Origin: G963665495 sp963677785
GTDB lineage: Bacteria > Desulfobacterota > Desulfovibrionia > Desulfovibrionales > Desulfovibrionaceae
DNA length: 64,000 bases
Assembly (NCBI GenBank): GCA_963677785.2
Contig: CAXXDH010000001.1
Location: 496,001 to 560,000, forward strand
Direction of reading: 5' to 3'
The notes beneath the pieces were generated by a model, which was not told the origin of the DNA, did not search any database, and saw nothing but the letters and a program-made list of their open reading frames with translations. Below, piece after piece: positions 50,748-60,097 of this stretch. The translations under genes were made by a program, and so were the position numbers. Position 1 is the stretch's first letter, and every line of letters begins with the position of its first letter.

Positions 50748-52868
50748 ATGATGTTTGAAAGACGTAGTATCACCGGATTGAGTTTTATCAGTACATTCGC
50801 GATATCCTTTGCTTTGTTGGTATTGCTCGGATTCATTTGGATCTATTTTGAATACAATGCCATTCAGTCGGACTTTGAGGCCTTTCGTGAGGCGTATATT
50901 GCCGGGCAGAAACAACTGATAAAAAAGGAAGTTGATAATGTTCTGGATTATATTGTCTACAGCAGGTCCCTGACGGAAAAACGCGTACGCGAGGATATTA
51001 AAAAACGGGTCGAAGAGGCCTACGCCATAGCCCAAGGGCTTTACCTTCATAATAAAGACCGGATGGACAAAAGCACCCTGGAATCCGTGGTGCGTGAGGC
51101 CTTGCGCCCTATACGCTATAACGGAGGCCGGGGCTATTTTTTTGCCACAGGCCTGGATGGAGTGGAACAGCTTTTCGCGGATCGGCCGGAGCAGGAAGGC
51201 AAGAATTTGTCAGAGTTGCGCGATACGCGAGGCAAGTACGTGATTAAGGACATGATAGCCCTGGCCCGGGACAAAGGCGAAGGTTTTTATTCCTATACCT
51301 GGACCAAACCCGGCGAGCGGGGCAAAGATTTTGAAAAAATTGCATATATTAAGTATTTTGAACCATTTAACTGGTTTATAGGTACAGGGGAATATATCGA
51401 CGGGTTGGAGACCACTATCCAGCAGGAGGTTCTCGACCGGATAAGTAACATTCGTTACGGCAATGACGGCTACATTTTTGTCGTTAAATGGAATGGTAAT
51501 TTCTTAAGTCATATCAATCCGGATTACATAGGTAAAAGTCATCTTAAAGTAGTCGATCCCAATGGTGTCGTTATTGGAGAACGGGTTCAGGAGATGGCAA
51601 CAAAACCGGAAGGGGGATTTCTCAACTATATGTGGGAAAAACCCAGTACCGGCAAGTTGACCCCGAAACTGGGCTATGCGCGCGCATCTCCCGCGTGGAA
51701 CTGGATCATAGGTACGGGCATCTACCTGGATGATATTGAATCCGTCCTTGAGAAAGGTCTGGATAAATTCAAACAGCGCATCATGACCAAGATCGTGGCC
51801 AGTTTCTGTCTTTTTGGCATTGCGTTGCTGCTGTTGTATTTGAACTCCTCGATTCTGTCTAAAAGGATACAGAAAGGCATCGATCAGTTTCGCTTGTTTT
51901 TTGAACGGGCAGTGACCAGTCATGAAAAAATCGATCCTGGGGCGCAGCCTTTTTCCGAATTTCAGGACCTGGCAAAGCGCGCCAATGTCATGGTCGACGA
52001 TATGAGCCGTTCGGAAAAGGAGCTGGAAGACCTCAATATTCACCTGGAAGTTCTGGTGAAAGAACGAACCCAGGACCTGTTGACCAAAACGGAGGAGTTG
52101 GAACAGGCCAATAAGAAACTGGTCGAGCTCGATGAAATGAAATCGTCGTTCATCTCGCTGGTAACGCACGAGCTCCGTACGCCCCTGACGTCTATTTTCG
52201 GTTTCACCAAGATAATCGGGCGCGATATCCGTAAATATTATGCGCCACTTGCCACACAGGATCCCAAACTGGCGATCAAGACGGACCGCATCCTGAGCAA
52301 CCTGGCGATCATGGATCAGGAAGGACGGCGCCTGGGGCGTTTGATTGAAGACGTTCTTGATCTTTCCAAAATCGAATCCGGCATGCTGGAATGGCGGGAA
52401 GAAACCGTCGATCCCGTGCAGTGCATCAAAGAGGCACTGAGTTCGATTTCGGGCCAGATATCTGCAAGGATCCGCATGGAAAACGACATTCCCGAAAGGC
52501 TGCCGGATGTTGTTTTTGATCCTGACAGGCTGGTACAGGTGCTGATCAATCTTATTGGTAATGCCTTGAAATTCATGGATTACGGAAAACTGCACGTGGC
52601 CGCGCGCGATAAGGGGGACGGTTTCCTGGAAATCAGCGTATCGGATTCGGGGCCCGGCATTCCGTATGAATTGCAGGAGATCATTTTCGACAGATTCCGC
52701 CAGGCCGAGGCCATGCACGACTACACCGGTCGCCCCCGGGGAACCGGTCTGGGGCTGGCCATCTGCAAGCAGATCGTCGAACATTTTAACGGCAGCATCC
52801 GCGTGGAAAGCGAACCCGGCCAGGGCAGCACCTTCAGTTTTACGATTCCGGTGGCCGAGGCAACTTGA
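50748..52868 (+). CDS. Cache-domain membrane sensor histidine kinase
   Basis: 706 residues. TM1 about 12-33, a periplasmic double Cache region with two copies of a 'W.IGTG.Y.D' end motif (208-218 and 318-328), TM2 about 346-366, a short linker with coiled coil (420-460), HisKA with phospho-His474 in 'VTHELRTP', and an HATPase domain with 'NALKF', 'DSGPGIP' and 'GTGLGLAICKQ'. Cache sensors bind small organic ligands. No response regulator is adjacent, so it is an orphan kinase. Convergent with mnmE, 21 bases apart. Confidence 0.93.
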   Translation: MMFERRSITGLSFISTFAISFALLVLLGFIWIYFEYNAIQSDFEAFREAYIAGQKQLIKKEVDNVLDYIVYSRSLTEKRVREDIKKRVEEAYAIAQGLYLHNKDRMDKSTLESVVREALRPIRYNGGRGYFFATGLDGVEQLFADRPEQEGKNLSELRDTRGKYVIKDMIALARDKGEGFYSYTWTKPGERGKDFEKIAYIKYFEPFNWFIGTGEYIDGLETTIQQEVLDRISNIRYGNDGYIFVVKWNGNFLSHINPDYIGKSHLKVVDPNGVVIGERVQEMATKPEGGFLNYMWEKPSTGKLTPKLGYARASPAWNWIIGTGIYLDDIESVLEKGLDKFKQRIMTKIVASFCLFGIALLLLYLNSSILSKRIQKGIDQFRLFFERAVTSHEKIDPGAQPFSEFQDLAKRANVMVDDMSRSEKELEDLNIHLEVLVKERTQDLLTKTEELEQANKKLVELDEMKSSFISLVTHELRTPLTSIFGFTKIIGRDIRKYYAPLATQDPKLAIKTDRILSNLAIMDQEGRRLGRLIEDVLDLSKIESGMLEWREETVDPVQCIKEALSSISGQISARIRMENDIPERLPDVVFDPDRLVQVLINLIGNALKFMDYGKLHVAARDKGDGFLEISVSDSGPGIPYELQEIIFDRFRQAEAMHDYTGRPRGTGLGLAICKQIVEHFNGSIRVESEPGQGSTFSFTIPVAEAT

Positions 52869-52889
52869 ATATCTTCGGTATGGGATTCG

Positions 52890-54314
52890 CTACTTACCAA
52901 TACAAAACTGGGAAAACACGGCTTCCAGTACGGCTTCCGGAGCGATGCGGCCGGTGATTTCGGCCAGTTGGGCGCAGGCCAGATCCAGGCGAACACTGAG
53001 CAGGTCGTAGGGGGTGTGGACCGCCAGATCGGCCAGCAGAGCGCCCAATTCGGCGTCGGCATGTTCGAGCCCCTGGCGCTGGCGCAGGTTCGGGACAAGC
53101 TCTCCCTGTGCCGGGTCCTGTCCGGCCGCGGCGCAGCTGCGTATGGCCTGGGCCAGAGCATCCATGCCCGAGCCCTGTTTGGCGGAGATGTCCAGAACGG
53201 GCACCCCTTTTGCGGCGAGTTCGGAGCATAGCGCCTGAGTCGGCCCCTGAGAGGCGTCTGAATCCGAAACGGCGAGCAGATCGCATTTATTGCGTACGCA
53301 AATCAGCCTTTCGGGCGGGACATTGGCGCCCAGTTCACGTTCATGAGGGCCGGGTTCTGCCGTGGCGTCGAGCACCAGGAGGACGATGTCCGCGTTGGAG
53401 GCCAGGTCGCGGCTGCGCTGCACGCCTTCCTGTTCGACAATGTCTCCCGTCTCGCGGAGTCCGGCGGTGTCGGTAATACGTACGGGTAAACCGTCCAGAA
53501 GCAGTTCTTCTTCCAGATAATCGCGGGTGGTGCCGGGAATGTCCGTGACAATGGCTCTGTCCCAGCCCAGCAAGGCGTTCATCAGGCTGGATTTCCCCGC
53601 GTTGACACGTCCGGCCAGCACCATGAGGATGCCTTCGCGCCAGGGACGCGTCCGTTCGTAGCCGGCCAGCAGTTTCTGAATGGCCGTCCGCGTTTCCCTG
53701 ACTTGTGCGGCCAAAGCCTCGGGAGCAAGGCATTCGACCTCGTCTTCAGGAAAGTCGATGGCGACGCAGAGTTCCCGGCGCAGGGTTTCAAGCTGCGTAC
53801 GGATGCTTTCGATCATCCGTCCGAGCTCCCCTTGCAGCCTGGTCTGGGCCAGGCGCAAGGCTGCAAGGGAAGGCGCGGCAATGGTCTCGGCTATTGCCTC
53901 GGCCTGGGTCAGGTCGATACGGCCGTTTAAAAAGGCGCGCTTGCTGAACTCGCCGGGTTCTGCCAAGCGTACGTCCTGCCGGAGCACTGCCTGGAGAATT
54001 GCGCGCAACACGGTCGCGCCGCCGTGGCAGTGGAATTCCACCACGTCTTCGCCTGTGAAGGAATGCGGGCCGGGCATCAGCACGACCATGGCTTCATCCA
54101 GGATGTCGTCCGGCCGGGCCGGATCAATGAGATGTCCGAGGTGCAGGTAGCGCGGGGTAAAATCGTTGAAGCTCGCAAAGCCGGGGAGAAACAGCGTACG
54201 TGCTGTTTCCACGGCGCGCGGTCCGCTGATGCGAATGATACCGACTCCGCCGGAACCCGGCGGAGTCGCTATTGCTGCTATGGTGTCTATGCTTGCTTGG
54301 GCCGGCAAGGACAT
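52890..54314 (-). CDS. mnmE: tRNA uridine-5-carboxymethylaminomethyl modification GTPase MnmE (TrmE)
   Basis: 474 residues from ATG 54314 (GAGG six bases ahead; GTG 54326 possible). N-terminal folate-binding domain 'DTIAAIATPPGSGGVGIIRISGP', helical domain, and an inserted G domain with G1 'GRVNAGKSSLMN', G2 'PGTTRDYLEE', G3 'DTAGLRET', G4 'NKCD'. It ends in the essential CIGK. With MnmG it modifies the wobble uridine of several tRNAs. Last gene of the rpmH-rnpA-yidD-yidC-jag-mnmE cluster. Confidence 0.97.
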   Translation of the reverse strand: MSLPAQASIDTIAAIATPPGSGGVGIIRISGPRAVETARTLFLPGFASFNDFTPRYLHLGHLIDPARPDDILDEAMVVLMPGPHSFTGEDVVEFHCHGGATVLRAILQAVLRQDVRLAEPGEFSKRAFLNGRIDLTQAEAIAETIAAPSLAALRLAQTRLQGELGRMIESIRTQLETLRRELCVAIDFPEDEVECLAPEALAAQVRETRTAIQKLLAGYERTRPWREGILMVLAGRVNAGKSSLMNALLGWDRAIVTDIPGTTRDYLEEELLLDGLPVRITDTAGLRETGDIVEQEGVQRSRDLASNADIVLLVLDATAEPGPHERELGANVPPERLICVRNKCDLLAVSDSDASQGPTQALCSELAAKGVPVLDISAKQGSGMDALAQAIRSCAAAGQDPAQGELVPNLRQRQGLEHADAELGALLADLAVHTPYDLLSVRLDLACAQLAEITGRIAPEAVLEAVFSQFCIGK

Positions 54315-54479
54315 GCCCAGCCTCACTATGATACGGGCCGGAACAGCTTCCGGCGCTTAGGGGCGTTTACTCTTGGTTGAATAGAAACGCGCTCCCCTGT
54401 TCTTGGGGCCGGGTGGGCGTTCTCATCTGACGAGGTATGGGGCGAAGCCTCAAAATGTCCCCCTCCGGCCTGTATTGCT

Positions 54480-55178
54480 TTAGTCACGATGCTGCGGGGC
54501 GTGCTGCTGGTAGTTGTTCCTGCGCCCCCCGCCGCGAGCGGATTTGGGCATGATCAGAACGCGTTTCAACGAGCCTTCGCCTTTGCTGCGCGTGGTGATG
54601 CTTTCGTCAGTCTGCAGGGCCATGTGCACGACCCGCCTGTGATAGGAACTCAACGGGCGCGTACTTTGTACCCGGCCGATTTTTTTTGCTTTTTCCGCCA
54701 GGTGCAGGGCGAGCTGCCGCAGGTTGTCGTCCTGTCGTTCGCGGTATTCACCCGTATCGATCTGAACGCGAACGGGGTCGGTCCATTTTTTTGCCACAAT
54801 ACGATTGGCCAGATATTGCAGAGACGCCAGGGTCTGGCCTTCGCGGCCGATGAGCAGGCCGGAATTCTCCTCGTCATGAACCGTTACCTTTACCCGCGAG
54901 TTTCCTTCGACAAGGACTTCGAGGTTCGGACTCGGGACAATGGGTTTGATAAGGTTTTCGACAACTTCGACCACGATTTTTTTGAGTGAGTCGCTGTTGT
55001 CGCGGACTCGCGCCTTGATTTTCGCTTTGCGCGCGCCCACCAGGCCGAATATACCCCCCTTGGAGTCGGATACGATCTCTATTTCGAGTTTATCACGGTC
55101 GGTTTCAAAATGGGTACATGCTGTATCAATGGCGTCATCTATACTTTTGCCTTCAAAAACTTGCAATTCGTCGTTCAT
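54480..55178 (-). CDS. jag: Jag/KhpB RNA-binding protein
   Basis: 232 residues: Jag-N domain (1-50, 'EGKSIDDAIDTACTHFETDRDKLEIEIV ... GIFGLVGARKAKI'), KH domain with 'GLLIGREGQTLASLQYL', and R3H domain 'RQLALHLAEKAKKIGRVQSTRPLSSYHRRVVHMAL'. The basic Gly/Arg/Gln tail is extra. It sits between yidC and mnmE as in many bacteria. RNA-binding and cell-envelope control with KhpA is the known family role. Confidence 0.95.
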   Translation of the reverse strand: MNDELQVFEGKSIDDAIDTACTHFETDRDKLEIEIVSDSKGGIFGLVGARKAKIKARVRDNSDSLKKIVVEVVENLIKPIVPSPNLEVLVEGNSRVKVTVHDEENSGLLIGREGQTLASLQYLANRIVAKKWTDPVRVQIDTGEYRERQDDNLRQLALHLAEKAKKIGRVQSTRPLSSYHRRVVHMALQTDESITTRSKGEGSLKRVLIMPKSARGGGRRNNYQQHAPQHRD

Positions 55179-55241
55179 AGGGTCTCCTAAAACTCGCTTG
55201 CCCGCAAGCGACGGCGTCCGGAGGGGAGTATTCTCATGGAA

Positions 55242-56873
55242 TTACTTTTTTTTGTTGCGGAGCATCCACCCCTGTTGTGCAATGGAAAGGACGTTATTCG
55301 TCAGCCAGTAGACCACGAGCCCGGAAGGAAAGTTCAAAAAAATGAACGTAAAGAAGACGGGCATGAACAACATGATCTTGGCCTGAGTCGGATCGCCGGG
55401 CGAGGGCGTCATTTTTTGCTGCAGGAACATGCTCGCGCCCATGATGATGGGCGAAACATAGTACGGGTCTTTGGCTGAAAGATCGGCCAGCCAGATAATG
55501 TCCGTAAAGGGGACGTGCGTGATAAAGGCCGCATGGCGCAGACTGATGGAGTTCAGCAGCGCCTGGTACAACCCCAGAAATACAGGAATTTGCAGGAGCA
55601 TGGGGAAGCATCCGCCCGCGGGGTTGACTTTATAGGTTTTATACAGGGCCATCATTTCTTCATTCATCTTCTGGCGGTCATCTTTGTATTTCTCGCGGAT
55701 GGTTGCCATCATGGGCTGGAGCTTTTTCATCTGCTCCATGGATTTGTAGCTTTTTTGCGAAAGCGGCCAGAGTATAAGCTTGATGATGATGGTCAAAATG
55801 ATGATTGCCACGCCGTAGTTGCCGACATAGGTGTCGATGAAATTGAGTGCCAGAAGCAGAGGTTTGGCAATGAAGTCAAACCATCCGAGGTTGACGGCCT
55901 TGGAAAGGCCGTTGGGGGCTTCAGCCAGGGCCTTTTCATCCTTGGGGCCGAAGAAATAATCGCAGGTATATGTGTTTTCCTGACCGGGATCGATGTGGCC
56001 CAAAGACGTATCAAGGTTCATCCGGTACAACTCGTCTTTGTAGTCGGCCCGGAATGTGTGGGAAACACTTTTGTCCGGGGCGGCGGGGGGAACCAGGGCC
56101 ATGAGGAAATAGTTGCTCTCCAGACCGCCCCAAAGAACATCGCCTTCTTTGGTGAAGCCTGTTTGTTCCAGATCTTCTTTGCTGGTTTCCTCATCCAGGC
56201 CGCTGGAAGTGAGGCTTGCGATCCGCGTCTGGTTGTATCTGTCGTCATCCGCGCTGAGCGCCTGGGCTTCGAGCGTATAGCTCAGGTTGCCGGTGATGCG
56301 CTTGCTGCCGTTGTTTTTAACCAGGGTCTGCTCTTTGACGAGATAGCCGTTACCGGAGAAAAAAAACTTGCGTGTGATCTGCACGTCGCCCAGGGAGCCG
56401 ATGAAGGTGAGCGAACCTTCGTCGCCGGCATCCAAAGTCAGATTCTGGTCATTGGCGTCTTTCCAGACCGCCTTGCCTCCGAGCTTCAGGGCCAGGGGGC
56501 GGAACTGGGCCGCAACCGGGCCGATCAGGTCGACATTGGTTGAGTCCGGCTTGATGGTTTTTTTGTATTTGTTCAGCAGAAAAGAAGTGAGAACGCCGCC
56601 GTCCGTGTTGAATACAGCCGTGTACTGCGGCGTGGTCACAGAGACTTCACGCCCCTTGAGCGGTTCCTGTTCTTCCGCCGCCACTTTGAGGCCGTTTTCT
56701 CCCAGGGTAGCCTGTTCGATATTCTTTTTGGGAGCCTGCGTGTCGGTTGTCTGTTCGGCAACAGGTTGTTTCGTTTCTTTTTTGGGAGTTTTGGGCGCCG
56801 GAAACAGCCAGTTCCAGGCAAAAAGGACAAGCAGGGATAATGCTACGGCGATTACAACGCGTTTATTTTCCAT
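55242..56873 (-). CDS. yidC: Membrane protein insertase YidC
   Basis: 543 residues. TM1 at the N-terminus ('VVIAVALSLLVLFAWNWLFP'), a large periplasmic beta-supersandwich (about 60-330), then the conserved five-helix core with 'VAIIILTIIIKLILWPLSQKSYKSMEQMKKLQP' (hydrophilic-groove Lys/Arg in TM2) and 'GGCFPMLLQIPVFLGLYQALLNSI'. Gram-negative type with the large P1 domain. Its start overlaps the end of yidD by 11 bases. Confidence 0.97.
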   Translation of the reverse strand: MENKRVVIAVALSLLVLFAWNWLFPAPKTPKKETKQPVAEQTTDTQAPKKNIEQATLGENGLKVAAEEQEPLKGREVSVTTPQYTAVFNTDGGVLTSFLLNKYKKTIKPDSTNVDLIGPVAAQFRPLALKLGGKAVWKDANDQNLTLDAGDEGSLTFIGSLGDVQITRKFFFSGNGYLVKEQTLVKNNGSKRITGNLSYTLEAQALSADDDRYNQTRIASLTSSGLDEETSKEDLEQTGFTKEGDVLWGGLESNYFLMALVPPAAPDKSVSHTFRADYKDELYRMNLDTSLGHIDPGQENTYTCDYFFGPKDEKALAEAPNGLSKAVNLGWFDFIAKPLLLALNFIDTYVGNYGVAIIILTIIIKLILWPLSQKSYKSMEQMKKLQPMMATIREKYKDDRQKMNEEMMALYKTYKVNPAGGCFPMLLQIPVFLGLYQALLNSISLRHAAFITHVPFTDIIWLADLSAKDPYYVSPIIMGASMFLQQKMTPSPGDPTQAKIMLFMPVFFTFIFLNFPSGLVVYWLTNNVLSIAQQGWMLRNKKK

Positions 56874-57159
56874 GAGGGTTCGTTAGCTCCTGTTTCGTGG
56901 GGCTTTGTAAGGAGTTTGAGGACAAAGGCTGGTAACTGGCAGGCGAAGGTTCGGGCACAGGATCGAACCCTCCCTTGCAAAGGGGGTGACAGCGAAGAAC
57001 GCGCCAAGTGGCAAGCCTCAGGCCTTTCAAGACGCCGTGCAGACGCACGGCTTCCATGGCGTACTCTGAGCACGTCGGGGTGAACCTGCAGGCCGGAGGC
57101 AGATAGGGCGAGACTGCCTCTTTATAAAGGCGCAACAATCCAATTATCAGGGTGCGCAT
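56863..57159 (-). CDS. yidD: Membrane protein insertion efficiency factor YidD
   Basis: 98 residues: 'IIGLLRLYKEAVSPYLPPACRFTPTCSEYAMEAVRLHGVLKGLRLATWRVLRCHPLCKGGFDPVP', with the three conserved Cys (CRF, TCS, CHP) and the GG(F/Y)DPVP end of the family. The last 30 residues are a longer unconserved tail that overlaps the yidC start. Peripheral inner-membrane protein that aids YidC-dependent insertion. Confidence 0.97.
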   Translation of the reverse strand: MRTLIIGLLRLYKEAVSPYLPPACRFTPTCSEYAMEAVRLHGVLKGLRLATWRVLRCHPLCKGGFDPVPEPSPASYQPLSSNSLQSPTKQELTNPHGK

Positions 57160-57161
57160 TC

Positions 57162-57719
57162 CTAACTATCTGTACGGGCCGACGGAGGAGTCGAACCACG
57201 GATCGTCTTGTCCTGAGGGGAACGGCTTTTCGCTCGCAACAGCACGGGCAACATTTCATCCGAGATAAGATCGAGGTGGAGTTTTTTCCACACAATGCCG
57301 CGTTTTGCAACAATTACAATATCTTTGCCCGGGCCGATACTTTGCTGATGCAGGCGGAAAAATTCCTTGATAAGCCGTTTTACCCTGTTTCTGGCGACAG
57401 CCTTGCCGATTTTCTTTCCAACACCTGTGCCGAGCCGCGACGGCAGGCCTCCGTCGGGGCGCGGCAACACAAAAACGATAAAATGCTTGGTAAAATAGCG
57501 GCGCCCTTGCTCATAACATGGCAAATATTCTGCTCGTTTCGTCAGGCGCCGCTCGCGGGGGTAGGTTAGGCTGCCAACCGCTTGCGGCCTTTGGCGCGCC
57601 GGCGGCGCAGAATTGCCCGACCTCCCCGGGTCTTGGACCGAACCAGAAAGCCGTGGGTGCGCTTTCTGCGAAGCTTGCTTGGCTGGTAAGTTCGCTTGCT
57701 CATTGCTAATCTCCTTCAT
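57162..57719 (-). CDS. rnpA: Ribonuclease P protein component, with long N-terminal extension overlapping rpmH
   Basis: The conserved core begins 'YPRERRLTKRAEY' and carries the signature 'VGKKIGKAVARNRVKRLIKEFFRLH', which binds the P RNA. From the core upstream, the frame contains no ATG, GTG or TTG until ATG 57719, so the only conventional start gives a 185-residue protein with about 53 extra N-terminal residues. The rpmH gene lies entirely inside that extension in another frame. Thermus rnpA has the same nested arrangement. A non-standard start nearer the core is the alternative. yidD starts two bases after the stop region. Confidence 0.9.
   Translation of the reverse strand: MKEISNEQANLPAKQASQKAHPRLSGSVQDPGRSGNSAPPARQRPQAVGSLTYPRERRLTKRAEYLPCYEQGRRYFTKHFIVFVLPRPDGGLPSRLGTGVGKKIGKAVARNRVKRLIKEFFRLHQQSIGPGKDIVIVAKRGIVWKKLHLDLISDEMLPVLLRAKSRSPQDKTIRGSTPPSARTDS
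57566..57703 (-). CDS. rpmH: 50S ribosomal protein L34
   Basis: 45 residues, 'MSKRTYQPSKLRRKRTHGF', then 'TRGGRAILRRRRAKGRKRL', fully conserved L34. ATG 57703 has GGAG seven bases upstream. It was identified directly because it is short. It is nested, out of frame, within the 5' part of the rnpA reading frame, whose ATG lies 16 bases before it. Heads the rnpA-yidD-yidC-jag-mnmE operon. Confidence 0.97.
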   Translation of the reverse strand: MSKRTYQPSKLRRKRTHGFLVRSKTRGGRAILRRRRAKGRKRLAA

Positions 57720-57886
57720 AAAAAAAAGAATACCTACTAAGAAAAAGTGATAGCGTCAAGGGATCTCTCCCTTGCAAACCACAATCGTTACTTTAGCCGA
57801 TTTTCATCTGCCGGGCGTTGACACTTGCCTGGAAAAGGGAAAGAATGTCAATACTGAATCTTAACCCTCTTTGAAATTTTTTTAAA

Positions 57887-59227
57887 GTGGAAATAAAATT
57901 TGTGCATAAACACACTATTTTCTGTTTTTTACTGTGCCTCTTGGGTTCGTTTGGTCTAGCCTGTTTCGGACAACGGGCCGGCGCCACCAAAGGGATGCAG
58001 GACTTCCCCGTGCTGTACGCCCAGCTCGAGAGCCCGATTTCACCCGCTTCAGTGGATTTCCTGGAAAGTGCGGCGGAAAAGACTGTCCAACAAGGCGCAC
58101 GGATGCTGTTACTGCGGCTCGACACTCCGGGCGGGCTTGTGGAATCCATGCGCTCCATGGTCAAGCTGATGGTCAACGCGCCGGTACCGGTGCTGGTCTG
58201 GGTGGGGCCGGGCGGCGCGCATGCGGCCAGCGCCGGGGTCTTTCTTGTGGCTGCCTCGGCAGCCGCGGCCATGAGTCCGGGGGCCACCATCGGTGCGGCC
58301 TCGCCCGTGTCGGCCGAAGGCAAGGACGTTCCCGAGACCATGCAGAAAAAAATAAAAAACGACTTGAAAAGCCTGGTACGCGGGCTTGCGCAGCAGCACG
58401 GACGCAACCCCGCCTGGTATGAAAAGGCCGTGGAGGAAAGCGTCAGCATCACGGGGCAGGAAGCGGTGCTGAAAAAAGTTGTCGAATTTGTCGCCGTCAG
58501 TCCGGAAGATTTTCTGGATCAGGCCGGGCGGCGCGGTGTTGCTTTTCATGGACAACAGTTGCGCTTTACCAGCGCGGATGCGCGGATGATTCCCTTTGAT
58601 CCCGGCTTGCGCTTCCGATTTCTGGCCTGGCTGCTGCATCCGCAGATCGCCTATATGCTGCTGCTCGGTGGGATGGCCGGGTTGTTTTTCGAACTGACCA
58701 ACACCGGCGCGATTTTTCCAGGCGTACTTGGTGGCCTGTGTCTCTTGCTCGGACTGTATGCCATGTCCGTACTGCCCACAAATGTGGCCGGGGTGCTGTT
58801 GCTGCTTCTGGGCGTGGTCTTTTTTATTCTGGAAATCAAAATAACGAGTTACGGCATGCTGAGTGTGGCAGCGTTGACCAGCCTGTTTTTCGGTTCGTTG
58901 ATTTTGTTCAAACCCGGCGAAGGGTTTGATCAGTTGCCTTTGTCGTTGATCATTTCCACGGTGGGCACGCTGGGACTGTTGCTCGGCTTGGCGGTGTTCC
59001 TGGTGGCCCGAACCATGCGCCATCCTCCGGCCTCGGGCGGCGAAGCCATGCTCGGGCTGCAGGCCGAGGTGCGCGAGTGGAACAAGGACCGCGGCATGGT
59101 GCTGGTCCGCGGAGAATTGTGGAAAGCCCGGACTGTAGCGCCGCAGGATCTGCGACAGGGCGAGGAAGTCGAGGTCGTGGCACGTGAAGGTCTGACTCTG
59201 ACCATAACATCCGGCCGAAAGAGCTGA
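57887..59227 (+). CDS. NfeD-family membrane protein with ClpP-class serine protease domain
   Basis: 446 residues from GTG 57887 (GTG 57902 possible). Signal-type N-terminus, then a periplasmic 1510-N-type protease domain with 'LDTPGGLVESMR', catalytic Ser115 in 'GGAHAASAGVFLVAA' and a Lys near 155 in 'ETMQKKIKNDL'. Four or more membrane helices follow (about 245-380), and a C-terminal NfeD OB-fold starts at about 385 ('GLQAEVREWNKDRGMVLVRGELWKA'). Long-form NfeD proteins cleave the C-terminus of a partner stomatin. The slipin gene is 44 bases downstream. Confidence 0.93.
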   Translation: MEIKFVHKHTIFCFLLCLLGSFGLACFGQRAGATKGMQDFPVLYAQLESPISPASVDFLESAAEKTVQQGARMLLLRLDTPGGLVESMRSMVKLMVNAPVPVLVWVGPGGAHAASAGVFLVAASAAAAMSPGATIGAASPVSAEGKDVPETMQKKIKNDLKSLVRGLAQQHGRNPAWYEKAVEESVSITGQEAVLKKVVEFVAVSPEDFLDQAGRRGVAFHGQQLRFTSADARMIPFDPGLRFRFLAWLLHPQIAYMLLLGGMAGLFFELTNTGAIFPGVLGGLCLLLGLYAMSVLPTNVAGVLLLLLGVVFFILEIKITSYGMLSVAALTSLFFGSLILFKPGEGFDQLPLSLIISTVGTLGLLLGLAVFLVARTMRHPPASGGEAMLGLQAEVREWNKDRGMVLVRGELWKARTVAPQDLRQGEEVEVVAREGLTLTITSGRKS

Positions 59228-59271
59228 CCTGCTGCTTTCGGAACTAATTTTCAAACAAAAGGACCGAGGTT

Positions 59272-60000
59272 ATGACAGTGTACGTACCCCTGGCGATTAT
59301 TCTGCTGGTTGTCCTGGCGTCCATCAAGGTCTTGAACGAATACGAACGCGGGGTGGTTTTCCGTCTCGGGCGAGTGCTGCGCGAACGGGGCCCCGGCATC
59401 ACTCTGGTCATTCCCGGCCTCGAACGCATGGTCCGGGTGGGACTGCGCATAATGACCCTGGACGTGCCCAACCAGGACGTGATTACGTACGACAACGTGA
59501 GCATCAAGGTAAACGCGGTGGTCTATTTCCGCGTGGTGGATTCCATCAAGAGCATCCTCGAGGTGGAAGATTACCTTTTCGCCACCTCGCAGCTGGCCCA
59601 GACCACGCTGCGTAGCGTCTGCGGCAAGGTGGAACTGGACGAACTGCTTGCCCACCGCGATAAAATCAACAACGAATTGCAGAGCATTCTGGACCAGCAC
59701 ACCGATCCGTGGGGCATCAAGGTCAATTCGGTGGAATTGAAATACATTGATCTGCCCCAGGAAATGCAGCGCGCCATGGCCAAACAGGCCGAAGCAGAAC
59801 GCGAACGCCGGGCCAAGGTCATTGCTGCCGAGGGTGAATTCCAGGCCGCCACTAAATTGACCGAGGCCGCTCAGATCATTTCCAAACATCCCGAAGCCAT
59901 GCAGCTGCGCTATCTGCAAACCCTCAAGGAAATCACCGGCGAAGGAAAGTCCACGGTTGTGCCGCTCCCCCTGGACCTGCTTCAGCGCGTCGTCAAATAG
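59272..60000 (+). CDS. Slipin (stomatin/prohibitin-like SPFH protein)
   Basis: 242 residues. One N-terminal membrane segment (3-20), SPFH domain starting 'VLNEYERGVVFRLGRVLRERGPGITLVIPGLERM', with 'VNAVVYFRV' and 'AEAERERRAKVIAAEGEFQAA' coiled coil, ending 'PLPLDLLQRV'. SD AGGACCGAGG upstream of ATG. It forms membrane scaffolds and is the expected partner and substrate of the NfeD protease just upstream; same operon, closed by a terminator. Confidence 0.95.
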   Translation: MTVYVPLAIILLVVLASIKVLNEYERGVVFRLGRVLRERGPGITLVIPGLERMVRVGLRIMTLDVPNQDVITYDNVSIKVNAVVYFRVVDSIKSILEVEDYLFATSQLAQTTLRSVCGKVELDELLAHRDKINNELQSILDQHTDPWGIKVNSVELKYIDLPQEMQRAMAKQAEAERERRAKVIAAEGEFQAATKLTEAAQIISKHPEAMQLRYLQTLKEITGEGKSTVVPLPLDLLQRVVK

Positions 60001-60025
60001 CAAGCCCGTTCTCTCTTTTTTACGA

Positions 60026-60059
60026 AAAAACCTGGAGGATTGTTCCTCCAGGTTTTTTC
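60026..60059 (+). terminator. Rho-independent terminator of the NfeD-slipin operon
   Basis: Arms AAAAACCTGGAGGA and TCCTCCAGGTTTTT with a four-base loop and a T-run. Confidence 0.96.
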
Positions 60060-60097
60060 ATCATCAAGAATTGTGTCGCAACAAGGTGTCTTTGTCA

